From positions 1 to 64,000 of the forward strand of contig JAYQBG010000012.1 of assembly GCA_038137215.1 (NCBI GenBank): a stretch of DNA of 64,000 bases, written 5' to 3'. This DNA is from JABJAG01 sp038137215. GTDB lineage: Bacteria; Pseudomonadota; Alphaproteobacteria; UBA6615. The notes under the pieces are model-generated. The model worked only from the letters and a program-made list of their open reading frames with translations. It did not search any database and was not told where the DNA came from. This document shows positions 34,834 to 42,882 of this stretch, piece by piece; position 1 is the first letter of the stretch, and each line of letters begins with the position of its first letter. The position numbers and the translations under genes were made by a program.

Positions 34834-35073
34834 ATGCCAATGGCCGCCAGTGAAATCGAACGACTGATCAAGGACGCCATGCCCGACGCCGAAGTGCGGA
34901 TCGACGATCTGCGCGGCGATGGCGATCACTATCTGGCTCATGTCGTCTCGTCGGCCTTTGCGGGCAAATCCCGGGTTCAGCAACATCAGATGGTTTACGA
35001 AGCCCTTCAGGGCCGGATGGGTGGCGAATTGCATGCACTTGCGCTGCAGACATCCGCCCCCGATGCCGGCTGA
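34834..35073 (+). CDS. BolA family protein
   Basis: BolA-type partner of monothiol glutaredoxins, 79 aa. It has the IERLIKDAMPDAEVRIDDLRGDGDHY start, with the AHVVSSAFAGKSRVQQHQMVY region carrying the conserved basic patch and His. It lies directly before grxD, the usual pairing for [2Fe-2S] cluster complexes that sense or traffic iron-sulfur clusters. It is probably transcribed with purL and grxD. Confidence 0.92.
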   Translation: MPMAASEIERLIKDAMPDAEVRIDDLRGDGDHYLAHVVSSAFAGKSRVQQHQMVYEALQGRMGGELHALALQTSAPDAG

Positions 35074-35096
35074 CCGACACTATTTTGGAGTTCGAC

Positions 35097-35432
35097 ATGA
35101 GCGACACCGTCAACGAACGTATCAAGACCGACATCGAGCAGAACGACGTGATGCTCTTCATGAAGGGCACGCCCGTCTTCCCGCAATGCGGCTTTTCGGC
35201 GGCTGTGGTTCAAATTCTGAACCATGTCGGCGTCAAGTTCGGCAGCGCGGATGTTCTGGTTGACCCCGAAATCCGCGAAGGCATCAAGGCCTACACCAAC
35301 TGGCCCACGGTGCCGCAGCTCTATGTGAAGGGCGAATTTGTCGGCGGATGCGACATCGTCCGCGAAATGTTCGAAGCCGGCGAGCTGGAGCAGATGTTCG
35401 ACGAAAAGGGCATCGCACGCGAAGCTGCCTGA
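35097..35432 (+). CDS. grxD: monothiol glutaredoxin (Grx4 type)
   Basis: CGFS-type glutaredoxin of 111 aa. The cluster ligand is C31 in FPQCGFS, with the K23-GTP motif just before it (MKGTPVFPQ) and WPTVPQLYVKGEFVGGCDI after it. Binds and transfers [2Fe-2S] clusters, often with BolA, encoded immediately upstream. Start is ATG 35097 with GGAG upstream; the TTG at 35085 in frame is unlikely. A strong terminator follows 25 bases downstream. Confidence 0.95.
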   Translation: MSDTVNERIKTDIEQNDVMLFMKGTPVFPQCGFSAAVVQILNHVGVKFGSADVLVDPEIREGIKAYTNWPTVPQLYVKGEFVGGCDIVREMFEAGELEQMFDEKGIAREAA

Positions 35433-35827
35433 CGCTTTACAGGCTTTCCTGATCATCGGGCCGCGGTTTTCGCGGCCCGTTTTCATTTGCCGGACCGCCA
35501 TATTGCTCGTCATTGCGAGGGCCGGAGGCCAGCGGCAATCCAGAGCGACCTCTCAAGCGTCGGAGCAGCTGGATTGCTACACTGCGTTCGCAACGACGTC
35601 GAGACTGCAAGAACGACCTCGCCTCACCACGCATTGTCATGCCCGGACTTGATCCTGGCATTCTGGTCGAAGCCTCTTCGGGGCCGATAGAAGATGCGCG
35701 GATCAAGTCCGCGTATGACGTTTTCTTATGGACAAGCAATCCAGAGAGTTCCGTTCCACGGCAATCCATATAGAGTAGCGCGGCTCGCCATGACGATGCG
35801 CGAATGCGAGAATGAGCGTCTTTTTCC
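35433..35827. repeat. intergenic repeats between grxD and rarD
   Basis: No gene in 395 bases. After the grxD terminator come a family A copy (copy 7) at 35508-35599 (CGTCATTGCGAGG, GGCAATCCAGA, GCTGGATTGC, TTCGCAACGACG) and a family B stretch at about 35636-35718 (GTCATGCCCGGACTTGATCC and GATCAAGTCCGCGTATGACG). Confidence 0.8.
35457..35483 (+). terminator. rho-independent terminator after grxD
   Basis: Nine-base perfect stem CGGGCCGCG / CGCGGCCCG with loop GTTTT, followed by TTTTCATTT. Ends the purC-to-grxD transcription unit. Confidence 0.9.
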
Positions 35828-36769
35828 ATGTCTGATTCCCGGAGCCAGGCGCTGACACAGCCAACACCCGAACCGGTCCCACGCCGCAAGTTCAGTGGCG
35901 AAGAAACCGCTGGCCTGTTCTACGGCACCGGCGCCTTTCTGATTTGGGGGTTCACGCCTTTCTATTTCAACGCGCTCGTCGATTTGCGCGTGGAAGAGAT
36001 CGTGGCCCACCGCATCGTCTGGTGCGTGGTGTTCCTGCTGCTTGTCCTGACGGTGGGGCGACAATGGCCACAGGTCTGGCAGGCCCTGCGCAACCGCAAG
36101 GTGTTGTTGATCCTGCTCGTGACCGCAGTGCTGAACAGCCTCAACTGGGGCGTGTTCATCTACTCGGTGATTTCGGACCAATTGCTGGCCTCCAGTCTCG
36201 GTTACTTTCTCAATCCGCTGGTCAGCGTTGTTCTGGGCTTCATTTTTCTGCGCGAACGGCTCTCGCCCATCCAGAGCCTCGCCGTGGCGATCGCTACCGT
36301 CGGGGTTGCCACCCAGATCATCGTCTTCGGCGAACTTCCCTGGATTGCGCTCACCATTGCGGCCGCGTTCGGGCTCTACGGGCTGATGCGCAAGACCGTG
36401 AATGCCGGCCCGGCCGTCGGGCTGTTCATCGAGTGTATTCTGATCGGCCCCTTCGCGCTCGGCTGGCTGATCTGGCTCGATATCCAGGGACTGGGCACGT
36501 TCGGACGATTCGGGCTGGGGTTCGACGCCTTTATCGCCCTGGCCGGTGTGCTGACCGGGGTGCCGCTGGTGCTGTTTGCCGCCGGCGCCCGTCGGATCAA
36601 GCTCGCCACTATCGGCCTGCTCCAGTACATCGCGCCCTCCGCCTATCTGGTGATGGCGCTGACCATCTGGAAGGAACCGTTCGAGACAGCAGACTTCATC
36701 ACCTTTGGCTGCATCTGGCTGGCGCTGATCCTTTACACAAGCGAGGTCTGGCGCACCCGCGAAGTCTAG
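35828..36769 (+). CDS. rarD: EamA family transporter RarD
   Basis: Inner-membrane exporter of the RarD branch of the DMT superfamily, ten helices, 313 aa. The branch signature is visible: GTGAFLIWGFTPFYFN at the start, SLNWGVFIYSV and ASLGYFLNPL in the first half, and GLLQYIAPSAYLV in the second. The N-terminal 30 residues are hydrophilic. Function of RarD in most bacteria is unknown, although chloramphenicol-related phenotypes are reported. It reads toward the B12 riboswitch but is not part of that unit. Confidence 0.93.
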   Translation: MSDSRSQALTQPTPEPVPRRKFSGEETAGLFYGTGAFLIWGFTPFYFNALVDLRVEEIVAHRIVWCVVFLLLVLTVGRQWPQVWQALRNRKVLLILLVTAVLNSLNWGVFIYSVISDQLLASSLGYFLNPLVSVVLGFIFLRERLSPIQSLAVAIATVGVATQIIVFGELPWIALTIAAAFGLYGLMRKTVNAGPAVGLFIECILIGPFALGWLIWLDIQGLGTFGRFGLGFDAFIALAGVLTGVPLVLFAAGARRIKLATIGLLQYIAPSAYLVMALTIWKEPFETADFITFGCIWLALILYTSEVWRTREV

Positions 36770-36834
36770 TCCGGCGCACCATTTTCCAGTTTGGCCTTTC
36801 CATGAACCCGGCGCCCCGATAAAGTGAAATCCTC

Positions 36835-37035
36835 TGGTTTTACCGGCTGTTCCGGTGACAAGAGGGAATTCGGTGAAGGTAACGTGCCGGTGCCAAATCC
36901 GAAGCCGCCCCCGCGACTGTAAGCGGTGAGCGCCTGTACGACATGCCACTCGCACACGATGCGGGGAAGGTGTGCAGGTGCGACGACCCGCGAGCCAGGA
37001 GACCTGCCGGAGGGAACTGCAATTCACCGTCGGGT
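36835..37035 (+). promoter_or_regulatory. cobalamin riboswitch
   Basis: About 200 bases with the class I cobalamin riboswitch core: GCCCCCGCGACTGTAAGCGG in the middle and the B12 box GAGCCAGGAGACCTGCC at 36992-37008. The variable arm between them has a paired segment. It ends about 25 bases before the cbtB start. Expected to turn the downstream unit off when adenosylcobalamin is present. Confidence 0.92.
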
Positions 37036-37058
37036 GTGACGGAACGGAGGATGGGAAG

Positions 37059-37229
37059 ATGAACAGTACGACGACGACAGTCGCAGCAACAAAATCACCC
37101 TGGATCGGGCTTGTCTTTGCAGCGATGCTTGGTTTGGGGATCGTCACGGTGACCGGCCATGTGCAGGCGGGTGCACTCCATGATGCCGCGCACGATGTGC
37201 GCCACGCCACCGGCTTCCCCTGCCACTAA
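37059..37229 (+). CDS. cbtB: CbtB family cobalt transport subunit
   Basis: Proposed small subunit of the B12-regulated cobalt transporter CbtAB. It is 56 aa with one transmembrane helix (about residues 14-34) and a His-rich tail (H34, H41, H45, H49, H56; Cys55) that could bind metal. Start ATG 37059 follows GGAGG. The cobalamin riboswitch immediately upstream and cbtA two bases downstream make the identity secure. The role in cobalt uptake is predicted from comparative genomics, not shown here. Confidence 0.92.
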   Translation: MNSTTTTVAATKSPWIGLVFAAMLGLGIVTVTGHVQAGALHDAAHDVRHATGFPCH

Positions 37230-37230
37230 A

Positions 37231-37929
37231 ATGTTCACGCGCATTCTGACCAGCGCGTTGTTCGCTGGCGCAGCTGCGGGGCTGATCGCGGCCCTGCTGC
37301 AGCTGGTCTTTGTCCAGCCCGTGCTGCTGCATGCCGAGCTGTACGAAAGCGGTGCGCTGGTTCATTTCGGCGGGCCGGCCGTGAGCGCCCAACAGAACCT
37401 GGTCGGGTTCGAAGCGGTCCGCGACGGGTTGAGCATCATCTTCACCATGCTGACCTATACGGGCTACTGCCTGATTTTGGTGGCCGCCATGGCGGTCGCG
37501 CAAACCCGCGGGGCGAAAATCAACGCCCGCAACGGGATTATCTGGGGTCTTGCCGGCTTCTTTGTCGTCCATCTGGCGCCCGGCTTCGGCCTGCCCCCCG
37601 AAGTGCCCGGCGTGGCCGCCGCGGATGTCGAGATACGCCAGGTCTGGTGGTTTGCCACCGTCATCACGGCGGGAATCGCGATCTGGCTGATCGCCTTCAT
37701 GCGCAACTGGATGGCCTGGGGTGCAGCGGTGATCCTACTGCTGGCCCCCCAAGTGATCGGGGCACCGGAACCCGATGTGTTCACCGGGCCCGTCCCCACG
37801 GAGATCGGCGCGCTGTTTGCCGCCCGGGCCTTCGGTGTGGGCATGGTAGCCTGGGTTCTGCTGGGCCTGTTTGCCGGGTTTTTCTGGCAACGCGAAACCC
37901 AAGCCGAAAATGCGCCGCAAGCGGCCTAA
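37231..37929 (+). CDS. cbtA: CbtA family cobalt transport subunit
   Basis: Multi-pass membrane subunit (about five to six helices), 232 aa, of the predicted CbtAB cobalt transporter. Starts MFTRILTSALFAGAAAGLI with the family's FVQPVLLHAELYE loop next, then GIIWGLAGFFVVHLAPGFGLPPE, which carries a conserved His and Pro-rich motif. It follows cbtB by one base and shares the B12 riboswitch. The mature protein would lie in the inner membrane. Substrate cobalt is inferred from the regulation. Confidence 0.92.
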   Translation: MFTRILTSALFAGAAAGLIAALLQLVFVQPVLLHAELYESGALVHFGGPAVSAQQNLVGFEAVRDGLSIIFTMLTYTGYCLILVAAMAVAQTRGAKINARNGIIWGLAGFFVVHLAPGFGLPPEVPGVAAADVEIRQVWWFATVITAGIAIWLIAFMRNWMAWGAAVILLLAPQVIGAPEPDVFTGPVPTEIGALFAARAFGVGMVAWVLLGLFAGFFWQRETQAENAPQAA

Positions 37930-37950
37930 GCCGCGGCTGATCGCGGGACG

Positions 37951-38472
37951 ATGATCGACCGCTCGATAGCCCTGCTGGTGATCGGCCTCATCTTCGGGGG
38001 CGGAATCGGATTTGTCATCGCTGCGGGAAACAGGATCACCCTGGACGGCCACGACCACAGCCAGAACCTGGCTGGCCATGCAGGCGATCATGCCGCGGCT
38101 CACGCCAATGGCGATGACAGTCACACGATGCTGCACGACCAGTTTGTCTCGATTCCGCCCGGATCAGATGCGCCGCGCCTGAATATCGAACTGACACCCG
38201 ACCCGGTCTCGGGCTGGAACCTCCACGTCATCGCGCAGGATTTCCGGTTCTCGCCGCGAAACGCCGGCGGCCCCCATATCCCTGGGGAGGGGCATGCCCA
38301 TGTCTATGTCAACGGCCAGAAAATCGCGCGGCTCTACGGGCCGTGGCTGCACCTCGATGCCCTGCCCGACGGACCGGCGACGATCCGCGTTTCCCTGCAT
38401 GCCAACGATCATCGCGCCCTGGCCGTCGGCCAGAAGCCGATTGTTGCCAGCGCAACTATCAATGCGAAGTAG
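37951..38472 (+). CDS. His-rich membrane-anchored periplasmic protein in the B12-controlled unit
   Basis: No family named with confidence. 173 aa. An N-terminal hydrophobic segment (residues 7-25) is an anchor or signal. Residues 34-62 hold seven His, interleaved with Asp, a typical metal-binding stretch. From about residue 73 there is a compact beta-rich domain with HIPGEGHAHVYVNG and LYGPWLHLD, in which further His could ligate metal. It begins 21 bases after cbtA in the same direction with no terminator between them, so it should share the riboswitch. A periplasmic cobalt-binding partner of CbtAB is the natural guess. Confidence 0.72.
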   Translation: MIDRSIALLVIGLIFGGGIGFVIAAGNRITLDGHDHSQNLAGHAGDHAAAHANGDDSHTMLHDQFVSIPPGSDAPRLNIELTPDPVSGWNLHVIAQDFRFSPRNAGGPHIPGEGHAHVYVNGQKIARLYGPWLHLDALPDGPATIRVSLHANDHRALAVGQKPIVASATINAK

Positions 38473-38582
38473 CCATCGCACCGCCGCCACGCGCACGACA
38501 CGTTGAATCCTGCGCGCACCCGGCGCAAAATGCCCCGAATTCGCGCATCCGTATCAGCGCCCCTTCGATGGAGAAACACACG

Positions 38583-39137
38583 ATGTCCCTGTTCTGGCTC
38601 GACCACGTCAACATCCGCACGACCAATCTCGACGAGATGTCCGACTTCTATGAGAACGTTCTCGGTCTCAAACGCGGCCCGCGCCCGAGCTTCGAGTTCG
38701 GCGGCGCCTGGCACTATTGCGGCAAGAACGCCGTGGTCCACATCGTCGAATCGGCCAGGAAGCTGAAAACCGCAGAAGCCCAGGTGGAGCATTTTGCCTT
38801 TCGCTCGAACGGGACGGTGAAAGCCTTCCAGAAAAAGATGCGCGAAACCGACACGCCCTATGACGTGGTGCCGTTGACCGAAATCAACATGATCCAGGTG
38901 AACGTCTATGACCCGGACGGCAACAAGATCGAGGTCCAGTTCGCCGCCAGCGAAGCCGCTATGGAACCGTTCGGCGGTTCTGCCAAAGCAAAACGCCGCA
39001 AGAAAAAGGGGCACGAACTCAACGCCACCGGTATTCTCCCGAAGGGGAAGTCCAAGGCCAAGACCACGAAGAAGAACAAGCGTCTCGGCGTGCCCAAGCC
39101 GATCAAGACCCCGACAAAACGTCCGGTGAATGCCTGA
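38583..39137 (+). CDS. VOC family protein with Lys-rich C-terminal tail
   Basis: The first 120 residues are a vicinal-oxygen-chelate domain: LDHVNIRTTNLDEMSDFY at the start, H6 region as first ligand, VEHFAF in the middle, and NVYDPDGNKIEVQF at the end. After about residue 132 the chain is a 50-residue basic tail full of Lys (KAKRRKKKG, GKSKAKTTKKNKR, PTKRPVNA), unusual for a VOC enzyme. It may bind nucleic acid or membrane. Start is ATG 38583; an ATG 15 bases earlier (38568) is possible. Its neighbours give no pathway clue. Confidence 0.82.
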   Translation: MSLFWLDHVNIRTTNLDEMSDFYENVLGLKRGPRPSFEFGGAWHYCGKNAVVHIVESARKLKTAEAQVEHFAFRSNGTVKAFQKKMRETDTPYDVVPLTEINMIQVNVYDPDGNKIEVQFAASEAAMEPFGGSAKAKRRKKKGHELNATGILPKGKSKAKTTKKNKRLGVPKPIKTPTKRPVNA

Positions 39138-39247
39138 TCCCGGACAGTGTCCGGATCGCCGATAAACTTTTTGTGGTTTGATCCAGCGCGGGGAATGGAC
39201 CCATATGCGTTTCTACAGTCTTTGAAGTGTTTTTCTGAGGTGTGAGA

Positions 39248-39847
39248 ATGCGCCATCTATCCATTTCCCGAACCATCGCCCGGAAGGCCGCAGCCGCGGC
39301 TGTTGCCTGCGTTCTGGCGTCCGGCGCCCTGCTTGGGTCCGCCCAGGCGCAGGACTACGGGGCCACCGTGGGCGAGGTCATCCCGCACCAGCTTGAAGTG
39401 CCGGACCAGACCAATCAGGTTCAGAGCTTCGTCACCCTGAAAAAGAACCGGGGCCTGATCATGCTGTTCTCGCGTTCGCTGGCCTGGTGACCCACCTGCA
39501 TTCGCCAGGCGGTCGCCTGGAACGACAAGATTGATTTCGTACACGAGAACGGCCTGCAGGTTGTCTCGGTGACAAATGACGACGTTGCGACGCTCGAACG
39601 CTTTGCCAAGCGTCGCGATGTGAAGTTTCCTCTGCTCTCGGATTCCAAGGCCGAGATCATCAATGCCTTTGACCTGTTCAACGACCGCTTCCCGGTAGGC
39701 AGCCGCTATCACGGTACCGCCGTGCCACAGGTCGTGGTGGTCAATCCCGACGGTGTGGTGAACCACACCTTCTCCGGCCATGGCTACACCGCGGTCGAGG
39801 AAATTCGGGGCATTGTCGAACGGGCACTTGCAGGTTCAGCCGGCTGA
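39248..39847 (+). CDS. exported redoxin with predicted selenocysteine (UxxC)
   Basis: 199-aa thioredoxin-fold redoxin whose reading runs through one in-frame TGA at 39488-39490 (codon 81). Residues 1-35 are a signal peptide ending SAQAQ. The TGA lies in LFSRSLAW-U-PTCIRQ, the place of the CxxC-type site in peroxiredoxin-like redoxins (UxxC, C84). The downstream part is an intact redoxin half: VSVTNDDVATLERF, FPLLSDSKAEI, AVPQVVVVNPDG (cis-Pro region). A hairpin with GGTC loop (39505-39520) lies right after the TGA, as a bacterial SECIS. ATG 39248 follows GAGG. Without Sec the gene would be cut at 80 residues. Periplasmic thiol redox work is inferred. Confidence 0.82.
39488..39520 (+). promoter_or_regulatory. 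UGA codon plus bacterial SECIS-like hairpin
   Basis: UGA at 39488-39490, then 14 nt, then a perfect 6-bp stem CCAGGC/GCCTGG (39505-39510, 39515-39520) with a GGUC tetraloop (39511-39514). The loop starts 20 nt after the UGA; in E. coli fdhF a GGUC in the apical loop starts about 18 nt after the UGA. The hairpin is inside the coding sequence. Confidence 0.75.
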
Positions 39848-39861
39848 CACGGACCTGAACC

Positions 39862-39902
39862 GCGGCCGACAAGATTCTCCGGAGTTTTGCCGGCCGCTTT
39901 TT
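39862..39902 (+). terminator. rho-independent terminator after the selenoredoxin
   Basis: Stem GCGGCCG (39862-39868) / CGGCCGC (39891-39897) with a long loop that contains CTCCGGAG, followed by five T. Confidence 0.75.
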
Positions 39903-40028
39903 CGTTTCAGCGCCCGCTTCCCTGACAGAGATCTGCGCGAGGCATGTCTAGATTGCCACGGGCCTGCGGCCCTCGCAATGACGCTGTAAACCCGTTCAAT
40001 CGTCATGCCCGCGTAGGCGGGCATCCAT

Positions 40029-40038
40029 NNNNNNNNNN
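40029..40038. other. assembly gap (10 N)
   Basis: Ten N within a repeat cluster, as expected where an assembler could not cross dispersed palindromes. True length unknown. Confidence 0.99.
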
Positions 40039-40338
40039 CATCCATTCACACCGATGCTCCGTCCGGGAGCCGCCTGTGACTATGGGTTCCCGCCTACGCG
40101 AGAACGACGAACCGCAGTGAGGCAATGCCGGTTTCGAACCCAACGCGTCATTCCGAGAAATATCGCAATGTCCCCCTATGGTCGGCAAAGCGTGACACAC
40201 CGACGTGGATGGCCGGAACGAGTCCGGCCATGACGTAATGAGTTTTTGTTTGCCCCGACGTTATTGCGAACACAGTGAAGCAATCCAATCTGCCGCTGAA
40301 CGGGGCATGTCTGGATTGCCGCGGGCCTGCGGCCCACG

Positions 40339-40361
40339 AAAAAGGCCGCCCGGGGGCGGCC
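40339..40361 (-). terminator. rho-independent terminator of rpsD
   Basis: On the minus strand: GGCCGCC, loop, GGCGGCC (40344-40350 and 40355-40361) followed by five U. It is 26 bases past the rpsD stop. Confidence 0.9.
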
Positions 40362-40387
40362 TTGGATTCGTTGGTCTGAACGACCTC

Positions 40388-41002
40388 TTAGAGCGAGTAA
40401 TACTCAATGACGAGGTTCGGTTCCATCTGGACCGGATAGGGCACATCGGCCAGCTTCGGGCCGCGGATGTAGGAACCCTTCAGGGCGTTGAGGTCCACAT
40501 CCATGTATTCCGGCAGGTCGCGCTCGGTCGAAGCGATGGCTTCGAGCACCAGCGGCAGCTCGCGGGATTTTTCCTTCACCTCAATCACATCGCCGTCCTG
40601 CACCTGGTAGGAGGGAATGTTGACCTTTTTGCCGTTCACCCGGATATGGCCGTGATTGACGAACTGTCGGGCCGCGAAGATAGTCGGCACGAACTTCATG
40701 CGATAAACCACCGCGTCGAGGCGACGCTCGAGCAGTTCGATCAGGTTCTCGCCCGTATCCCCGCGACGACGCACAGCTTCGTCGTAGTAACGGCGGAACT
40801 GACGCTCGCCAACATCACCGTAGTACTTGCGAAGCTTCTGCTTCGCCATCAGGTGGAGGCCGTAATCAGAGGATTTCTTGCGACGGCGGCCGTGTTCGCC
40901 GGGGCCGTATTCGCGTCGGTTGATGGGGCTCTTGGCGCGCCCCCAGAGATTTTCGCCCAGACGGCGATCAATCTTGTACTTTGCGGAATGCCGCTTTGAC
41001 AT
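40388..41002 (-). CDS. rpsD: 30S ribosomal protein S4
   Basis: Primary rRNA-binding protein of the small subunit, 204 aa. Begins MSKRHSAKYKIDRRLGENLWG and has the long arginine-rich linker (YGPGEHGRRRKKSSDYG), then an S4 RNA-binding domain with RLDAVVYRMKFVPTIFAARQFVNHGHI. Start is ATG 41002; further in-frame codons upstream belong to other sequence. A strong terminator lies at the 3' end. It stands alone, divergent from the exporter gene, and not in an alpha operon. Confidence 0.98.
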   Translation of the reverse strand: MSKRHSAKYKIDRRLGENLWGRAKSPINRREYGPGEHGRRRKKSSDYGLHLMAKQKLRKYYGDVGERQFRRYYDEAVRRRGDTGENLIELLERRLDAVVYRMKFVPTIFAARQFVNHGHIRVNGKKVNIPSYQVQDGDVIEVKEKSRELPLVLEAIASTERDLPEYMDVDLNALKGSYIRGPKLADVPYPVQMEPNLVIEYYSL

Positions 41003-41193
41003 GTTTCGGTTCCAGTCTTGTCTTTTGTTGTCCCGATTAGCACTGCCTCTGCATGAGGCGACACGGGAGACGGTCTTTGCCGATCCACGTTCTCGGGAAG
41101 TAGCGCGCAATATAGGGATCGGCGGGTCGATGTCAAACCCGCTTTTGGCTCCCGAAGCACGGTTTTATCGCGTGTTTTCAGGTATATGGACCC

Positions 41194-42063
41194 ATGGCGT
41201 TTGCGAATTCTCATCTCAAGGGAATCACGATCACGGTGATCGGGGTTCTGATCCTCACCCCCGATGGCGTTTTCACCTCTCTGATTGCAGCCGACACGCG
41301 CATATCGCTGTTCTGGCGCGGCCTGTTCCTGGGTCTGGCGCTCACCCTGTTCGTGGTCATCCGCCATCGCGGCGCCGCTCCGGCCATGTCCGCACAGCTG
41401 CGCAGACCGGCTTTGCTGGGGATTTCGGTGCTGTTTGGGGCCTCCTCCATCGGCTGGGTGGTCGCGATTGTCAGCACCAGCGTCGCCAACACAATCTTCA
41501 TCACCGCCTGCGCGCCGCTGTTTGCCGCGATTTTTGCGCGGATCTTTCTGAAAGAGCGCGCCCCGGCGCGCCTGATCATCGCCATCCTGATCTCGCTGGC
41601 GGGGATGGGCATCATCTTTGCCGAGGGACTGGGATGCGGCGATCTGCTGGGTAATCTGGCGGCCATGGTCACCGCGCTGTCCTGGGCCGGCATGGTGGTC
41701 CTGTTCAGCCATGTGAAGATCGAGGACCCGGCGCCCGCCCTGGCACTGGGGGGCTATCTCGTGGCCGCAGTGGCTTTCGTGGCTGCGCCGACGCTTGCCA
41801 TCGTGCCGCTCGACCTGGCCTGGCTGGCGATCCTCGGCTTCTTTATCCTGCCGGTGTCGTTCTTCCTGATCGGCCTGGGACCGCGCTATCTGCCGGCCCC
41901 GGAGGTCAGCCTGATCATGCTGCTGGAGGCGGTCGCCGGGCCTCTCTGGGCCTGGCTGTTCATCGCCCAGACGCCCTCACCCCAGACATTGCTGGGCGGC
42001 GGGTTGATCCTGGTGACCCTGACAGTCCATTTCGCCATCGGGTTGCGCCAGCAATATCGCTGA
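41194..42063 (+). CDS. EamA/DMT family transporter
   Basis: Ten-helix inner-membrane exporter of 289 aa with two EamA repeats. First repeat: VIGVLILTPDGVFTSLIAADTRISLFWRG. Second repeat from about 145, ending GPLWAWLFIAQTPSPQTLLGG, the usual late motif. It is divergent from rpsD and ends 12 bases before the convergent trmJ stop. Substrate unknown. Confidence 0.92.
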   Translation: MAFANSHLKGITITVIGVLILTPDGVFTSLIAADTRISLFWRGLFLGLALTLFVVIRHRGAAPAMSAQLRRPALLGISVLFGASSIGWVVAIVSTSVANTIFITACAPLFAAIFARIFLKERAPARLIIAILISLAGMGIIFAEGLGCGDLLGNLAAMVTALSWAGMVVLFSHVKIEDPAPALALGGYLVAAVAFVAAPTLAIVPLDLAWLAILGFFILPVSFFLIGLGPRYLPAPEVSLIMLLEAVAGPLWAWLFIAQTPSPQTLLGGGLILVTLTVHFAIGLRQQYR

Positions 42064-42075
42064 CCCCGAGCTGCA

Positions 42076-42882
42076 TCAGCTCTGATCGTCGAGCTCGCCC
42101 CGCGCGCGACGGGCGTTCTGGGTGTTCTGCCAGCTCCGCGTCAGGGCGCTGATCATGCCGTGGAAGGTGCGGATCTCCTGCTCGGTCATCCGCCCGCGCT
42201 GGAGCATGGCGCGGAGATTGCGCACCACCGTCTTGCGCAGCATCGGTGCGCGGAAGAAGCCGCCGGCCTCCAGCTCGCGCTCCAGCCGTTCGAACAGCTC
42301 GATCACTTCGTGCTTCTCGGCCAACCGCGTGCCTGACATCTCCAGGGTCTCGACCGGCGTGTCGTCTCCCGCCGTGAACCACTCATAGGCCACCACCAGC
42401 ACCGCCTGGGCGAGGTTGAGCGAGGAATAGGCCGGGTTCAGGGGCACCGAGATTATCGTATCGGCCAGAACGATGTGATCATTGGTCAGGCCCGAGCGTT
42501 CCGGGCCGAACAGCAGTCCGACCTCGTCGCCGCGCTCGTGGGCGGCGCGCATCTCCGCCCCCGCCTGCCGGGGCGTGATCACCCGCATGGTGATTTCCCG
42601 CGGACGGGCGGTCGTGGCGTAAAGAGTGGTGATGCCCGAGACGGCCTCCTCGGTCGTCTCGAATATCTGCGCCTTGTCGAGCACCTCGGTCGCGCCCGAA
42701 GCCATGGTGACTGCCTTCTGGTTCGGCCAGCCCTGACGCGGGTTCACGATGGACATGCGGTCCAGCCCGCAATTCAGCATCGCGCGGGCGACCGCGCCGA
42801 TATTCTCACCGAGTTGCGGCTCAACCAGAACAACGCGGGGGCCGCCGATCAGCGGTTCCTGGGTGCGATCCGTGCCAGCCAT
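42076..42882 (-). CDS. trmJ: tRNA (cytidine/uridine-2'-O-)-methyltransferase TrmJ
   Basis: SPOUT-class methyltransferase acting at position 32 of several tRNAs, 268 aa. Motif 1 is LVEPQLGENIGAVARAM (N-terminal, with the Asn-Ile-Gly signature); motif 2 is LLFGPERSGLTN; motif 3 is VPLNPAYSSLNLAQAV. All three are characteristic of the SpoU/TrmH family. Its C-terminal extension is typical of TrmJ. The start ATG touches the MFS gene stop by one base (TGATG), so they are coupled. Confidence 0.93.
   Translation of the reverse strand: MAGTDRTQEPLIGGPRVVLVEPQLGENIGAVARAMLNCGLDRMSIVNPRQGWPNQKAVTMASGATEVLDKAQIFETTEEAVSGITTLYATTARPREITMRVITPRQAGAEMRAAHERGDEVGLLFGPERSGLTNDHIVLADTIISVPLNPAYSSLNLAQAVLVVAYEWFTAGDDTPVETLEMSGTRLAEKHEVIELFERLERELEAGGFFRAPMLRKTVVRNLRAMLQRGRMTEQEIRTFHGMISALTRSWQNTQNARRARGELDDQS

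Larger units (their letters stand above)
39848..40387. repeat. intergenic repeat cluster with assembly gap, before the rpsD terminus
   Basis: No gene in 540 bases. In order: the redoxin terminator; a half family A copy (copy 8) at 39948-39984; a family B palindrome at about 39999-40028 (ATGCCCGC...GCGGGCATCC); ten N at 40029-40038; a palindromic GGTTCCCGCCTACGCG segment near 40085; another family B at 40200-40236 (GGCCGGAACGAGTCCGGCC); a family A copy (copy 9) at 40258-40338; then the rpsD terminator. Confidence 0.8.
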
